Positions 14,815 through 23,072 are shown, numbered from the stretch's first letter. The stretch: DNA of 24,501 nucleotides from RZYP01 sp964386405 (GCA_964386405.1 CAYLRW010000022.1:1-24501), one strand, 5' to 3'. The notes: generated by a model not told the origin, from the letters alone. A program made the numbers and translations.

Positions 14815-15342
14815 TTATTTTACGAGGTCCATACCAAGTTTGATAGCCTTCTTGTTGATTTCTTCGGTACCTTTTGGTACGCGATTGAGAACAGCTTTAA
14901 TAATGGATTCTTCAGAAACGATACCTGTCAGCTGAACAATAGCGCCGAGAGCGATAATGTTGGCAAACAAAGCTTTGCCGAGAACTTCTTTAGCAGTGTG
15001 GGTGATTGGCAGCTCATAAACTTTTCCGGTATGGGTTGGAAGAGTTTTTACAAAAAGGCTGTCAGTTACAAGTATGCCGGCAGAAGTTAGATCATGGGAA
15101 TATTTCTGGGCAGCTTCCTGACTCATTGCCAGCAGCAAACCAGGGTTTGTTACTTTCGGGAAGTGAATAGCTTTGTCAGAGATGATTACTTCTGATTTGC
15201 TGGCACCACCACGTGCTTCAGGACCATAAGACTGAGATTGGATAGCCAGTTTGCCATCAAGCAGAGCAGCTTCGGCAAGAATAATACCAGCCAGGATCAG
15301 ACCTTGACCGCCGGTACCGGATAAACGCAATTCTTTTTTCAT
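14815..15342 (-). CDS. korC: 2-oxoacid:ferredoxin oxidoreductase, gamma subunit
   Basis: A 175-residue gamma subunit of the CoA-dependent 2-oxoacid:ferredoxin oxidoreductase. The N-terminal RLSGTGGQGLILAG (G9-T-G-G-Q-G14) and SYGPEARGG motifs are diagnostic of the POR/KOR gamma domain. It is the last gene of the operon, 2 bases after korB, and its AAGGGGGT ribosome binding site lies inside the end of korB, so translation is probably coupled. Assignment to 2-oxoglutarate rather than branched-chain 2-oxoacids rests on gene order and overall similarity, not on a substrate residue that I can point to. Confidence 0.9.
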   Translation of the reverse strand: MKKELRLSGTGGQGLILAGIILAEAALLDGKLAIQSQSYGPEARGGASKSEVIISDKAIHFPKVTNPGLLLAMSQEAAQKYSHDLTSAGILVTDSLFVKTLPTHTGKVYELPITHTAKEVLGKALFANIIALGAIVQLTGIVSEESIIKAVLNRVPKGTEEINKKAIKLGMDLVK

Positions 15343-15344
15343 GA

Positions 15345-16172
15345 TTATTTACCCCCTTGTGCGGCAGCAATTAGTTCATCATAAGCTTCAGTATATTCTT
15401 TTACACCTTCAGCTTTGTAGAGAACGCCGATAGGGAATTTGCCAGCTTTTTGCTCTTCACTGAGTTTTTCGAAAGCTGCGAGTGGAAGCGCATGGTCGCG
15501 CTGCCATTTTATCATGTCTGCAGGACCGCCCATTTTGTTTTGACGTCCGAAAGAAATCGGGCAGGCAGTGATAGCTTCAATCAGGCTGAAACCTTTGTGT
15601 TCAATACCTTGAGCAATTAAATCAGCAAGCATCGGAGCATGGAAAGTAGTAGCGCGTGCTACAAAGGTAGCACCGGCAGCCTTAACAAGCTCAGCAATGT
15701 CGAAAGACCTTTCAATAGTGCCGTAAGGAGCAGTTGCAGCTTTGGAATGTTCAGGAGTAAGCGGAGAATATTGGCCGCCGGTCATACCATAAATATTATT
15801 GTTGTAAAGAACAACAGTCATGTCAATATTGCGGCGGGCAGCATGAATCAGGTGATTGCCACCGATTGCTGTCGCATCACCGTCACCGGTAACAACGAGA
15901 ACTGTGAGGTTTGGATCAGCTAATTTCACGCCGGTTGCAACCGGCAAGGCACGACCGTGTGCAGAATGTACGGTATTAAAATCAAGGTAGCCGGAAGCAC
16001 GGCTGGAACAGCCGATACCAGAAATAACTGCTACATTGTCTTTAGGTAAATCTAATTTTGCTACAGCTTTAACGATACAGCCAGTGACGATACCGTTACC
16101 GCAGCCCGGGCACCAAATGTGAGGCAAACGACCCGGTCGAAAATATTTATCTATCATTTCTTCCATATTCAT
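15345..16172 (-). CDS. korB: 2-oxoacid:ferredoxin oxidoreductase, beta (TPP-binding) subunit
   Basis: A 275-residue subunit carrying the thiamine diphosphate site. GDGDATAIGGNHLIH with the downstream LYNNNIYGMTGGQ forms the TPP/Mg motif, and WCPGCGNG (C21, C24) supplies N-terminal cysteines typical of cluster-binding beta subunits. ATG 16172 has AGAGGAGG 8 bases upstream. It sits 31 bases after korA and 2 bases before korC. With korA it forms the catalytic heart that converts a 2-oxoacid and CoA to acyl-CoA and CO2 while reducing ferredoxin; the reverse, carboxylating direction is also known in anaerobes. Confidence 0.93.
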   Translation of the reverse strand: MNMEEMIDKYFRPGRLPHIWCPGCGNGIVTGCIVKAVAKLDLPKDNVAVISGIGCSSRASGYLDFNTVHSAHGRALPVATGVKLADPNLTVLVVTGDGDATAIGGNHLIHAARRNIDMTVVLYNNNIYGMTGGQYSPLTPEHSKAATAPYGTIERSFDIAELVKAAGATFVARATTFHAPMLADLIAQGIEHKGFSLIEAITACPISFGRQNKMGGPADMIKWQRDHALPLAAFEKLSEEQKAGKFPIGVLYKAEGVKEYTEAYDELIAAAQGGK

Positions 16173-16203
16173 GTAAAAATCCTCCTCTCAAGTGGTACTT
16201 TTA

Positions 16204-17340
16204 TTATTTGAATGCTTCTTCCATTTTGGCAAATACTTCGGCTGGCGTAGCAGGCTCGTTGTCGTATTTGGCAAGGAGCGTCACAGGAACTTTACCGGCG
16301 ACAGCACGTTCAACTTCCAAAACGTATTGTCCGTAGTTTAATTCATGAACGATAATGTGCTTTACTTTGTTGGCTAGAGCTTTCATTTGTTTTTCCGCAA
16401 ATGGCCAGATAGTAATAGGACGAACCAAACCGACCTTCATCCCTTTGGCACGAGCCATGTCTACGGCTTCATATGCTGCACGGGCAGCACCGCCGAAAGC
16501 GACTATCGCATATTCTGCATCGCCCATTTCATAGTTTTCTACTTCGACGATGTCATCCAGGTTGTTATAAAGTTTGTCATGCTGTCTGTTGGTAGCTGCG
16601 AGTGTAGCAGCAGGTGTCCCTTTTGGGAAACCGGTTTCATCGTGAACCAGACCGGTTACATGCCAGCGGTAACCGCTGCCGAATGGCGGCATGGCAGGAA
16701 CTAATGATTCATCAGTAGCATAAGCTTTGAATTCTTCAGGGGCGCAGCTTGGCAGTTTGCGGTCTGCTTGCGGAATTTCATCATAATTATCCGGTAACTC
16801 AATTTTTTCACGCATATGACCGATTACTTCATCCATTAAGAGAATAACCGGTACGCGGTATTTTTCGCTTAAAGCGTAAGCACGCAAAGTAAGTTCAAAA
16901 CACTCAGGAACGCTTGCCGGTGTCAGGGCAATCAGCCAATGGTCACCATGGGTTCCCCAACGAGCTTGCATAATATCTCCCTGAGATGGGGAAGTAGGTT
17001 GGCCGGTAGAAGGGCCGACGCGCTGTACATTAACGATAACAAGAGGAATTTCAGCCATGCAGGCATAGCCAATTAATTCTTGTTTGAGAGAAAAGCCAGG
17101 GCCGCTGGTTGCAGTCATAACTTTTTTACCTGTCAGAGAAGCACCGATGATGGCACCCATGCTGGCAATTTCGTCTTCCATCTGAATAAATTTACCGCCG
17201 ACTTTTGGCAGTTTTTCAGCTAGTGACTCAGCTACTTCGGTAGATGGCGTAATAGGGTAACCACCAAAGAATTTCACGCCTGCGGCAATCGCGCCTTCAA
17301 CTACTGCCTGGTTACCTTGCAATAGAAGTATTTTAGACAT
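16204..17340 (-). CDS. korA: 2-oxoacid:ferredoxin oxidoreductase, alpha subunit
   Basis: A 378-residue alpha subunit with the pyrimidine-binding domain of the TPP fold. FFGGYPITPSTEVAE (24-38), MEDEIASMGAIIGAS and the TSGPGFSLKQE stretch are classic for KorA/VorA-type subunits. There is no fused gamma domain, consistent with the four-subunit DABC form. AAGGAG lies upstream of ATG 17340 after a 17-base gap from korD. VorA-type enzymes for branched-chain 2-oxoacids look alike; the dicarboxylate carrier gene nearby favours 2-oxoglutarate but does not prove it. Confidence 0.92.
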   Translation of the reverse strand: MSKILLLQGNQAVVEGAIAAGVKFFGGYPITPSTEVAESLAEKLPKVGGKFIQMEDEIASMGAIIGASLTGKKVMTATSGPGFSLKQELIGYACMAEIPLVIVNVQRVGPSTGQPTSPSQGDIMQARWGTHGDHWLIALTPASVPECFELTLRAYALSEKYRVPVILLMDEVIGHMREKIELPDNYDEIPQADRKLPSCAPEEFKAYATDESLVPAMPPFGSGYRWHVTGLVHDETGFPKGTPAATLAATNRQHDKLYNNLDDIVEVENYEMGDAEYAIVAFGGAARAAYEAVDMARAKGMKVGLVRPITIWPFAEKQMKALANKVKHIIVHELNYGQYVLEVERAVAGKVPVTLLAKYDNEPATPAEVFAKMEEAFK

Positions 17341-17357
17341 AAGGTTTCACTCCTTTA

Positions 17358-17537
17358 TTATTTTTCAACAAAAATCGCATAATCAGGGCAGCGTGTTTCA
17401 CATTGCCCGCATTTTATGCAGTCCTTTTCATTAACAATTTCTACTTTTTCGATCTCATTGACGGCTAAGACCTTTTTTGGACAAAAAGCTACACAGATGC
17501 CGCAGCCTTTGCACCGTTCGATATGAATTTTCAGCAT
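17358..17537 (-). CDS. korD: 2-oxoacid:ferredoxin oxidoreductase, delta (ferredoxin) subunit
   Basis: A 59-residue 2x[4Fe-4S] subunit with two full motifs: C9/C12/C15/C19 (CKGCGICVAFCP) and C40/C43/C46/C50 (CIKCGQCETRCP). It passes electrons from the TPP subunit to free ferredoxin. ATG 17537 is preceded by TAAGGAGG, and the TAA at 17358-17360 lies 17 bases before korA. It is the first gene of the operon and easily missed because of its length. The reading frame was translated by hand from the minus strand. Confidence 0.93.
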   Translation of the reverse strand: MLKIHIERCKGCGICVAFCPKKVLAVNEIEKVEIVNEKDCIKCGQCETRCPDYAIFVEK

Positions 17538-17623
17538 AAGATAACCTCCTTAAATACTTTATAGGCATAAATTTAAAAACTTCAAAAAAATTAGGCCTTT
17601 GCAAGCCATATAATCCCTTCTTA

Positions 17624-17652
17624 ATTATACAGCAAATATTTAACCCATTAAA
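17624..17652 (-). promoter_or_regulatory. Candidate korDABC promoter
   Basis: A perfect TATAAT on the minus strand (17629-17624) lies 17 bases from a weak -35, TTTAAT (17652-17647). The leader to korD would be about 85 bases. Confidence 0.45.
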
Positions 17653-17672
17653 CCCCCGAAAACGTAAATAGT

Positions 17673-17692
17673 TTTAGGCAAAAGTGCCAAAA
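17673..17692. promoter_or_regulatory. Near-perfect palindrome in the kor-tetR divergent region (candidate operator)
   Basis: TTTAGGCA (17673-17680), spacer AAAG, then TGCCAAAA (17685-17692): the arms match at 7 of 8 positions. It occupies the -35 region of the tetR promoter and lies just upstream of the kor promoter, a usual place for an operator of a divergently encoded TetR-type regulator. Confidence 0.5.
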
Positions 17693-17703
17693 TTCAAGTC
17701 AAA

Positions 17704-17712
17704 TGATATAAT
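17704..17712 (+). promoter_or_regulatory. Extended -10 promoter of the tetR-type gene
   Basis: TGATATAAT with no good -35, as expected for an extended -10 promoter; the start codon follows about 28 bases later. Confidence 0.6.
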
Positions 17713-17739
17713 ATTAATTATAGAGGGGAGGTTAATGAG

Positions 17740-18423
17740 TTGAAAATTGACAAATCGCTGCCAAAGAGTGAAAGAATTTTATTAGCTGCAGCTGATGTTT
17801 TTTCACGCAAGGGGTATTTGCAGGCAACTTTGGATGAAATAATTGAAATAGCGGATACGGGGAAGGGAACCGTCTATAATTATTTCAAAAATAAGGACAC
17901 TTTGTTTTACACTTTAGTTTCCAGGATTAATGAACCCTTTGTTGCAGCTTTGCAAAAAATTGAAGCTAGCGAAGAATCTCCATTAATTAAGCTGGAATTA
18001 TATCTGAAAGAAATGATTGGTTTCCTGCAACTTAATGTTACATTATGGCAGGTTCTTTTCTATGAGATGCTTGGTGCTAACCGCGGTTGGTATTTTATTC
18101 ATGATTTTGAGACCAAGGAAGAACGATTGGTTGTAAAATGGGGAGTAGCACCAACACAGGAAGAAACCGAGCGCGTTACACGCTATTCTGAGCTGATTGG
18201 CTCGAGCTTCAGGATACTTGAAAAAATCATGCAAGATGGTGTGGATGCAGAAGTATTCAAATCATGCGCAGAAAACAAAGGGGTCCATTATGCGGCCAGA
18301 CATTTGTATGGTGGCGTGGCAATGGCCGTTTTCTTTGGTAATGATAGGCAGGAAGATTCTTCTGTGGTAGCCAAGATAATAGCTGATCGTTTCTTGTTTG
18401 GCTTTGCTAAACCAATAAAATGA
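17740..18423 (+). CDS. TetR/AcrR-family transcriptional regulator
   Basis: A 227-residue regulator with an N-terminal helix-turn-helix (ILLAAADVFSRKGYLQATLDEIIEIADTG-type, recognition part GTVYNYFKNKDTLF near residues 44-57) and a ligand-binding helical C-terminal domain with no recognised specificity. The start is TTG 17740: GGGGAGGT at 17724-17731 lies 8 bases upstream, while ATG 17735 stops at once. It is divergent from korDABC and lies upstream of the dicarboxylate carrier in the same orientation, so either or both may be its targets, along with itself through the palindrome at 17673-17692. The ligand is unknown. Confidence 0.9.
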   Translation: MKIDKSLPKSERILLAAADVFSRKGYLQATLDEIIEIADTGKGTVYNYFKNKDTLFYTLVSRINEPFVAALQKIEASEESPLIKLELYLKEMIGFLQLNVTLWQVLFYEMLGANRGWYFIHDFETKEERLVVKWGVAPTQEETERVTRYSELIGSSFRILEKIMQDGVDAEVFKSCAENKGVHYAARHLYGGVAMAVFFGNDRQEDSSVVAKIIADRFLFGFAKPIK

Positions 18424-18452
18424 ATAAGTATATTCCAATTTAAAAATAAAGT

Positions 18453-18481
18453 TTGAAATATTCGTTGAAATAGTGTATAAC
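18453..18481 (+). promoter_or_regulatory. Promoter of the DASS carrier gene
   Basis: TTGAAA (18453-18458), an exact 17-base spacer and TATAAC (18476-18481). Transcription from about 18488 would give a leader of about 110 bases containing the hairpin at 18506-18541. Confidence 0.6.
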
Positions 18482-18505
18482 CAATATTGAAGAGTGCAAA
18501 GGGGG

Positions 18506-18558
18506 ACTCCGATACGCCAGCTTTTGGTTGCGTATTGGAGTTTTCGCTGTTTTTCGGG
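18506..18558 (+). terminator. Terminator-like hairpin between tetR and the DASS gene
   Basis: ACTCCGATACGC (18506-18517) pairs with 18530-18541 over 12 bases (one G-T pair), followed by a broken T-rich tail (TTTTC, then TTTTT). It may end tetR transcription, act as an attenuator in the DASS leader, or both. Confidence 0.55.
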
Positions 18559-18600
18559 CTTCTTTTGCAGCATAAATTAATTCAAAGGAGTTGGTAAAGC

Positions 18601-20088
18601 ATGGATGGTACCAAAAATGAGGGTAGCGAAAAATTAGGCTTTTTCAAACAGTACGGGTTTTATCTTGCTTTGGCTGTGTTGGCTGCTATCGTCCTTATGC
18701 CGCCGCAGGAAGGCCTGTCGGTAGCTGGACAAAGAATGATCGGCATCATGGTATTTTCTGTAATTGTATGGGCAACAACAGCAATTTCTTATCCTGTCAG
18801 TGCTGGTGTTATTATAACGCTGATGGCTTTTCTGATAGGCTTCTCCCCTAATCCGGCAACAGGAAAGATGTTTGGGACTGCCGGTGGTTTAGCAATGGGT
18901 TTGAAAGGCTTCTCTGAAACGGCATTTTGTTTAGTGGCAGCAGCGATGTTTTTAGCAGCTGCTATGACTAAAACCGGTTTGGACAAGCGTATTGCCCTTG
19001 TTATCTTGTCCAAATTGGGTGCTAAGGCAAATAGGGTAGTAATCGGTGTAATTCTTTGCGGCTTTATTTTAAGCTTTTTTGTTCCAAGTACTACAGCACG
19101 TGTAGCTTGTCTTGTGCCAATTGTTTTAGGCATGATTAAAGCTTTTGATGTCCCATTAAAAAGCAGATTTGCCGCTATGTTGATGATTACTGTTGCTCAG
19201 GTCGACAGTGTGTGGAATGTCGGCATTAAGACAGCCGCCGCTCAAAATATGGTTGCTGTTAATTTCATTAAGAGTCAATTAGGTGTTGATATTTCGTGGC
19301 TGGATTGGTTTATTGCTGCCGCTCCTTTTGCAATTCTGATGTCTTTCTGCTTATATCATTTGATGATGTATCTGTTCCCACCGGAAATAGATGAGATTCC
19401 CGGCGGACAGGCTACCGTTAAAAGATTATTGGCTGAGATGGGGCCGCTATCTTGCAATGAGAAAAAACTGCTAGGCATTTCTATCTGCTTACTGGCTTTA
19501 TGGACCACAGAGCAAAAACTGCATCCTTTTGATACTTCTACAACTACCATGCTGGCCGTATCACTATTAATGCTGCCTAAGATTGGTGTTATGGACTGGA
19601 ATGAAACGGTGCATAAAATCAATTGGGGTACAGTACTCTTATTCGGTGTTGGTATCTCCTTGGGTTCCGCTTTGTTGTCTACAAAAGCTGCAACCTGGAT
19701 GGCAAATCAAATAGTTGCCAGCTTTGGCCTTGCTAATTCCTCAACAATTGTTGTCTTAGCGATTATGGCTCTGTTCCTTATCGTCATTCATACAGGTTTT
19801 GCCAGTGCAACAGGTTTAGCGGCCGCGATTATTCCGATTATTATTTCTGTGTTGCAAAGTCTTAAAACGCCTGGCGTAAATATTGTTGGTATGACAATGA
19901 TTCTGCAGTATGTCGTCAGCTTTGGTTTCATTCTGCCGGTTAATGCTCCGCAGAATATGATTGCTTACGGCACTGAAACCTTTGAAGTACGTGACTTTGT
20001 TCGTTCCGGTATTCCACTGACCATTATTGGTTTCTCACTCATTATGTTATTGGGTGCAACTTATTGGAAATGGCTGGGTCTGGTTTAA
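18601..20088 (+). CDS. DASS/SLC13-family dicarboxylate carrier
   Basis: A 495-residue inner-membrane transporter with about a dozen hydrophobic segments, of the divalent anion:Na+ symporter family. The two substrate-site regions are visible as VPSTTARVACLVPIV from residue 161 (SNT-like motif, here STT) and LPVNAPQNMIAYGT from residue 445, the latter close to the LPVATPPNA sequence of NaDC/INDY-type dicarboxylate carriers. Uptake of succinate, malate or fumarate with Na+ is the likely function; the exact acid is inferred. AAAGGAG lies 10 bases before ATG 18601. It has its own promoter and leader hairpin and ends in a strong terminator. Confidence 0.88.
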   Translation: MDGTKNEGSEKLGFFKQYGFYLALAVLAAIVLMPPQEGLSVAGQRMIGIMVFSVIVWATTAISYPVSAGVIITLMAFLIGFSPNPATGKMFGTAGGLAMGLKGFSETAFCLVAAAMFLAAAMTKTGLDKRIALVILSKLGAKANRVVIGVILCGFILSFFVPSTTARVACLVPIVLGMIKAFDVPLKSRFAAMLMITVAQVDSVWNVGIKTAAAQNMVAVNFIKSQLGVDISWLDWFIAAAPFAILMSFCLYHLMMYLFPPEIDEIPGGQATVKRLLAEMGPLSCNEKKLLGISICLLALWTTEQKLHPFDTSTTTMLAVSLLMLPKIGVMDWNETVHKINWGTVLLFGVGISLGSALLSTKAATWMANQIVASFGLANSSTIVVLAIMALFLIVIHTGFASATGLAAAIIPIIISVLQSLKTPGVNIVGMTMILQYVVSFGFILPVNAPQNMIAYGTETFEVRDFVRSGIPLTIIGFSLIMLLGATYWKWLGLV

Positions 20089-20110
20089 AGATTTTTTAGG
20101 ACTATATACG

Positions 20111-20145
20111 AAGAAGGCTCGTCCAAATTGGACGAGCCTTCTTTT
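20111..20145 (+). terminator. Rho-independent terminator of the DASS gene
   Basis: AAGAAGGCTCGTCC (20111-20124) pairs with 20130-20143 around AAATT and runs into Ts. Confidence 0.9.
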
Positions 20146-20200
20146 CATATTCAACCCTTGTCTTTTTTTCGTACTATCTAAAATTATCGGTTTCCAGGTT

Positions 20201-20229
20201 AAATATCTTACTTTGCTAAGATATTTTTT
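20201..20229. terminator. Second hairpin between the DASS gene and metQ
   Basis: AAATATCTTA (20201-20210) pairs exactly with 20217-20226, loop CTTTGC, followed on the plus strand by a T run. It is AT-rich; on the minus strand its T tail is short, so it is at best a weak terminator for metQ. Confidence 0.55.
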
Positions 20230-20238
20230 GTAATATAA

Positions 20239-21069
20239 TTATTTATTTGTCCAGCCCGGGGTTACAGAACCTTTGAAATGATCAGCAATAAATTTGGCAT
20301 TTTCTTCAGATTGATATGCTTTGATGAAAGTCTGGACTCTCGGATCATCTTTCATCTTTTCTTTGGTAACAAGAATGTTAACGAATGGTGATTCTGGTGA
20401 TTCAATAAAGATGGAATCTTTAACCGGGTTCATGTTGGAAGCGATGGCATAGTTGGTATTGATAACGGCAACATCAAGGTCTGAAAGACTGCGAGGAATG
20501 ATGGCAGCATCAAGTTCTTTGAACTGGAAGTTATGTGGGTTGCTGGTTATATCTTCCAGGGTAGCTCTCACACCGATACCGTCTTTCAAGGTGATCAGTT
20601 TTTGAGCAGCTAATAGCAGAAGGGCACGGCCGCCATTAGTCGGATCATTTGGAATGCCGATGGTAGCTCCGTCAGGGATAACTTCACCTTTTTTGATTTT
20701 TTGTGAGTAAGCAGCCATTGGGAAGTTTACTGATTTTGCTACTTCTACAAGGTCATATTTACGGTCTTTAACGGTATTGTCAAGATAAGGGCGATGCTGC
20801 ATGCTGTTCAGATCAAGTTCGCCTTGGAATAAAGCAACATTTGGCTGAATGTAATCGTTAAACTCTACAACTTCAACTTTTAAACCTTGTTTAGCAGCAA
20901 TTTTTTTGACATTGTCAAGAATTTCAGCATGAGGGCCGGCAGTAACGCCGACTTTCAGAGTTTGTTCCGGCTTCTTTTCAGCGGCTTTCTTGTCGCTGCC
21001 ACCGCAGCCGGCAACGGCAAACGCTGCCAAAAGCAGGCTTGTAGCAAGAATAGAGATGCCCTTTTTCAT
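20239..21069 (-). CDS. metQ: Methionine ABC transporter substrate-binding lipoprotein
   Basis: A 276-residue NlpA/MetQ-family lipoprotein. It has a type II signal peptide with the lipobox VAGC, the lipid-bearing cysteine being C22, then a charged linker. The mature domain starts LKVGVTAGPHAEIL and contains the family stretches FNDYIQPNVAL, LDLNSMQHRPYLD and IPNDPTNGGRALLLL. It delivers D- or L-methionine to MetI/MetN. The AGGAGG ribosome binding site overlaps the metI stop codon region, so it is the third gene of metNIQ and under the SAM riboswitch. Confidence 0.94.
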   Translation of the reverse strand: MKKGISILATSLLLAAFAVAGCGGSDKKAAEKKPEQTLKVGVTAGPHAEILDNVKKIAAKQGLKVEVVEFNDYIQPNVALFQGELDLNSMQHRPYLDNTVKDRKYDLVEVAKSVNFPMAAYSQKIKKGEVIPDGATIGIPNDPTNGGRALLLLAAQKLITLKDGIGVRATLEDITSNPHNFQFKELDAAIIPRSLSDLDVAVINTNYAIASNMNPVKDSIFIESPESPFVNILVTKEKMKDDPRVQTFIKAYQSEENAKFIADHFKGSVTPGWTNK

Positions 21070-21083
21070 AAATAAAACCCCTC

Positions 21084-21743
21084 CTATAATTTGTTTTTGT
21101 TTAATTTTTTAGAGATATAATTACCACAAGATTGAACAATTTGTACTTGGGCAATCAAAACAACAACAGTTGCAATCATAATATCAACGCGGAAACGTTG
21201 GTAACCGTAGCGAATTGCGAGGTCGCCGAGACCACCGCCGCCGAGGGCACCGGCCATTGCGGAGTAACCGATCAGACTGATGATGGCGAGCGTGATACCT
21301 AATACTATGGAGTGCAGAGCTTCAGGCAGCAGAACTTTATTGATTATCTGTAATGGACTGGCACCCATTGCTTGAGCTGCTTCAATTACACCGTGGTCAA
21401 TTTCGAGCAGCGAAGACTCGATGATGCGAGCAATGAATGGTGCTGCGGAGATTGTCAGAGGAACAATTGCTGCTGTTGTGCCTATGGAAGAGCCGACAAT
21501 GATGCGTGTCAACGGAATGATAGCAACCATCAGGATGATGAAAGGTGTAGAACGGGTTGCGTTAACTATCGCACCCAGTACTGCATTAACAGGCGCATTT
21601 TCCAGAATATGACCCTTGCGGGTTACAGTGAGGATGACGCCCAGCGGCAGGCCGATCAAGGTTGAGATGATGGTGGAAGCGGCAACCATATAACAGGTTT
21701 CACCAAAAGATTTTATTAAAAGATTGATGATTTCAGGAGACAT
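21084..21743 (-). CDS. metI: Methionine ABC transporter permease
   Basis: A 219-residue inner-membrane permease with about five hydrophobic segments. The family's cytoplasmic coupling loop is visible as GVIEAAQAMGASPLQIINKVLLPEAL, and the segment TRSTPFIILMVAIIPLTRIIVG is typical of MetI. Its ATG at 21743 overlaps the end of metN by 11 bases, with GGAGGT inside the metN coding sequence, so translation is coupled. It forms the MetNI transporter. Confidence 0.94.
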   Translation of the reverse strand: MSPEIINLLIKSFGETCYMVAASTIISTLIGLPLGVILTVTRKGHILENAPVNAVLGAIVNATRSTPFIILMVAIIPLTRIIVGSSIGTTAAIVPLTISAAPFIARIIESSLLEIDHGVIEAAQAMGASPLQIINKVLLPEALHSIVLGITLAIISLIGYSAMAGALGGGGLGDLAIRYGYQRFRVDIMIATVVVLIAQVQIVQSCGNYISKKLNKNKL

Positions 21744-22770
21744 AGCCCATTACCTCCATTCTGAGATTTCTTGCATGCAGATAGGTGAGCGCGTCCTTGA
21801 TAGAAGTGCGGACACCGGAGATTTCCACCAGCAATGTGCCGTAAGGAGTATCTTTAATGCTGTCGATATTGCCATAAAGGATGTTAACATCGACATCAAA
21901 CTTTTTGACCAGACTGGAAATCAGCGGATCACCGGCGGAAGAGCCGATGAAGGAAAGACGAAGCAGCAGTTTGCCTCCTTCGATATATTCCTTGCTAAGC
22001 GGCACATCTTTCAGAATGGCCGGCAGTTCGACGTTGTTGATGCTCTTGATAAAATCTTTGGTAGTAGGTGTTTTCGGACTTGTGAAGAGTTCGAACATGG
22101 TGCCTTCTTCAATGATATCGCCGTTTTCAATTACAGCAACTCGATCGCAGATTTCTTTAACCACCTGCATCTGGTGCGTAATCATGACGATGGTCAGATT
22201 CATGCGTTTATTGATATCCTTCAGCAAATCGAGGATAGATTTGGTTGTCTGTGGATCCAGTGCAGAAGTTGCTTCATCGCAGAGCAGAACTTTTGGGGAG
22301 CTTGCCAAGGCTCTGGCAATGCCAACACGCTGTTTCTGACCGCCAGACAACTGCGAAGGGTAGTGGTCACGGCGTTCAACCAGACCAACCAGTTCCAGCA
22401 GCGGTTCAACTTTTTTACGGATTTCATCTTTAGACAAACCTTGTATCTCTAGCGGAAAGGCAATGTTGTTGTAAACTGTGCGCGAAGCAAGCAAGTTAAA
22501 GTGTTGGAAAATCATGCCGATATTTTGACGAGCCTTCCTAAGTTCAGCTTCGCTCATGGCTGTCAAATCCTGCCCATCGACGACTACCTGGCCGCCGGTT
22601 GGTACTTCCAGCATATTGATGCAGCGTATTAAAGTACTTTTACCTGCGCCGCTCAGACCGATAACACCGAAAATCTCACCGGCATTGATGGTAAGATTAG
22701 TTTTATGCAGGGCATCAATGTCACCGGATTTGCTATGATATGTCTTTTCTACATTATGTAGTTCAATCAT
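21733..22770 (-). CDS. metN: Methionine ABC transporter ATP-binding protein
   Basis: A 345-residue ATPase with Walker A GLSGAGKST (near residue 38), Q-loop IFQHFNLL, signature LSGGQKQR, Walker B VLLCDEATSALDP and switch histidine ITHQ. The C-terminal 80 residues form the NIL/ACT-like domain that binds methionine and inhibits transport in MetN. An in-frame start at 22800 lies inside the riboswitch terminator region; ATG 22770 with AAGGA 5 bases upstream gives the normal MIELHNVEKTY start. First gene of the operon. Confidence 0.95.
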   Translation of the reverse strand: MIELHNVEKTYHSKSGDIDALHKTNLTINAGEIFGVIGLSGAGKSTLIRCINMLEVPTGGQVVVDGQDLTAMSEAELRKARQNIGMIFQHFNLLASRTVYNNIAFPLEIQGLSKDEIRKKVEPLLELVGLVERRDHYPSQLSGGQKQRVGIARALASSPKVLLCDEATSALDPQTTKSILDLLKDINKRMNLTIVMITHQMQVVKEICDRVAVIENGDIIEEGTMFELFTSPKTPTTKDFIKSINNVELPAILKDVPLSKEYIEGGKLLLRLSFIGSSAGDPLISSLVKKFDVDVNILYGNIDSIKDTPYGTLLVEISGVRTSIKDALTYLHARNLRMEVMGYVS

Positions 22771-22801
22771 GGTATTCCTTCTTTCTTTAAATTCAAGCAT
22801 T

Positions 22802-22950
22802 AAAAAAGCCTCTTCTTTCAGAAGAGGCGCGTAAAGTCATTTTAAGTACGGCTTCATCTGTCAGGGGATTCCTGAAGGATTTGGCACCGTTCACGGTTGT
22901 GATGGTTGCCGTAGCGTCATTGGGCCATTCCCTCGACTACTCTTGATGAA
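22802..22950 (-). ncRNA. SAM-I (S-box) riboswitch with terminator, upstream of metNIQ
   Basis: On the minus strand the S-box core is clear: ATCAAGAGTAG, then GAGGGAATGGCCC, AATGACGC, CGGCAACC, and a later hairpin with GTGCCAAATCC. P1 forms between TTCATC (22950-22945) and GATGAA (22858-22853). The expression platform is a terminator GCCTCTTCTGAAAGAAGAGGC (arms within 22808-22828) with six Ts at 22807-22802. High S-adenosylmethionine should stabilise the aptamer and stop transcription before metN. Confidence 0.93.
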
Positions 22951-22971
22951 TAAATATGAAGTTATGGGATA

Positions 22972-23000
22972 ATGATACACACATATTTGATTGTTGTCAA
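22972..23000 (-). promoter_or_regulatory. metNIQ promoter
   Basis: Minus strand TTGACA (23000-22995), a 17-base spacer and TATCAT (22977-22972), about 20 bases upstream of the riboswitch aptamer. Confidence 0.75.
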
Positions 23001-23072
23001 TAGGAAACAAAAAAATCTTGCAATTTCACATAATAAAGTGTTAAAGTATTAAATGAGAAGTAATAAAAACTA

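Noticed and set aside
21724..22452. Plus-strand open frame of 242 codons across metI/metN
   Set aside because: It is antisense to metN, whose ABC motifs are unambiguous; the apparent protein has no recognisable family pattern.
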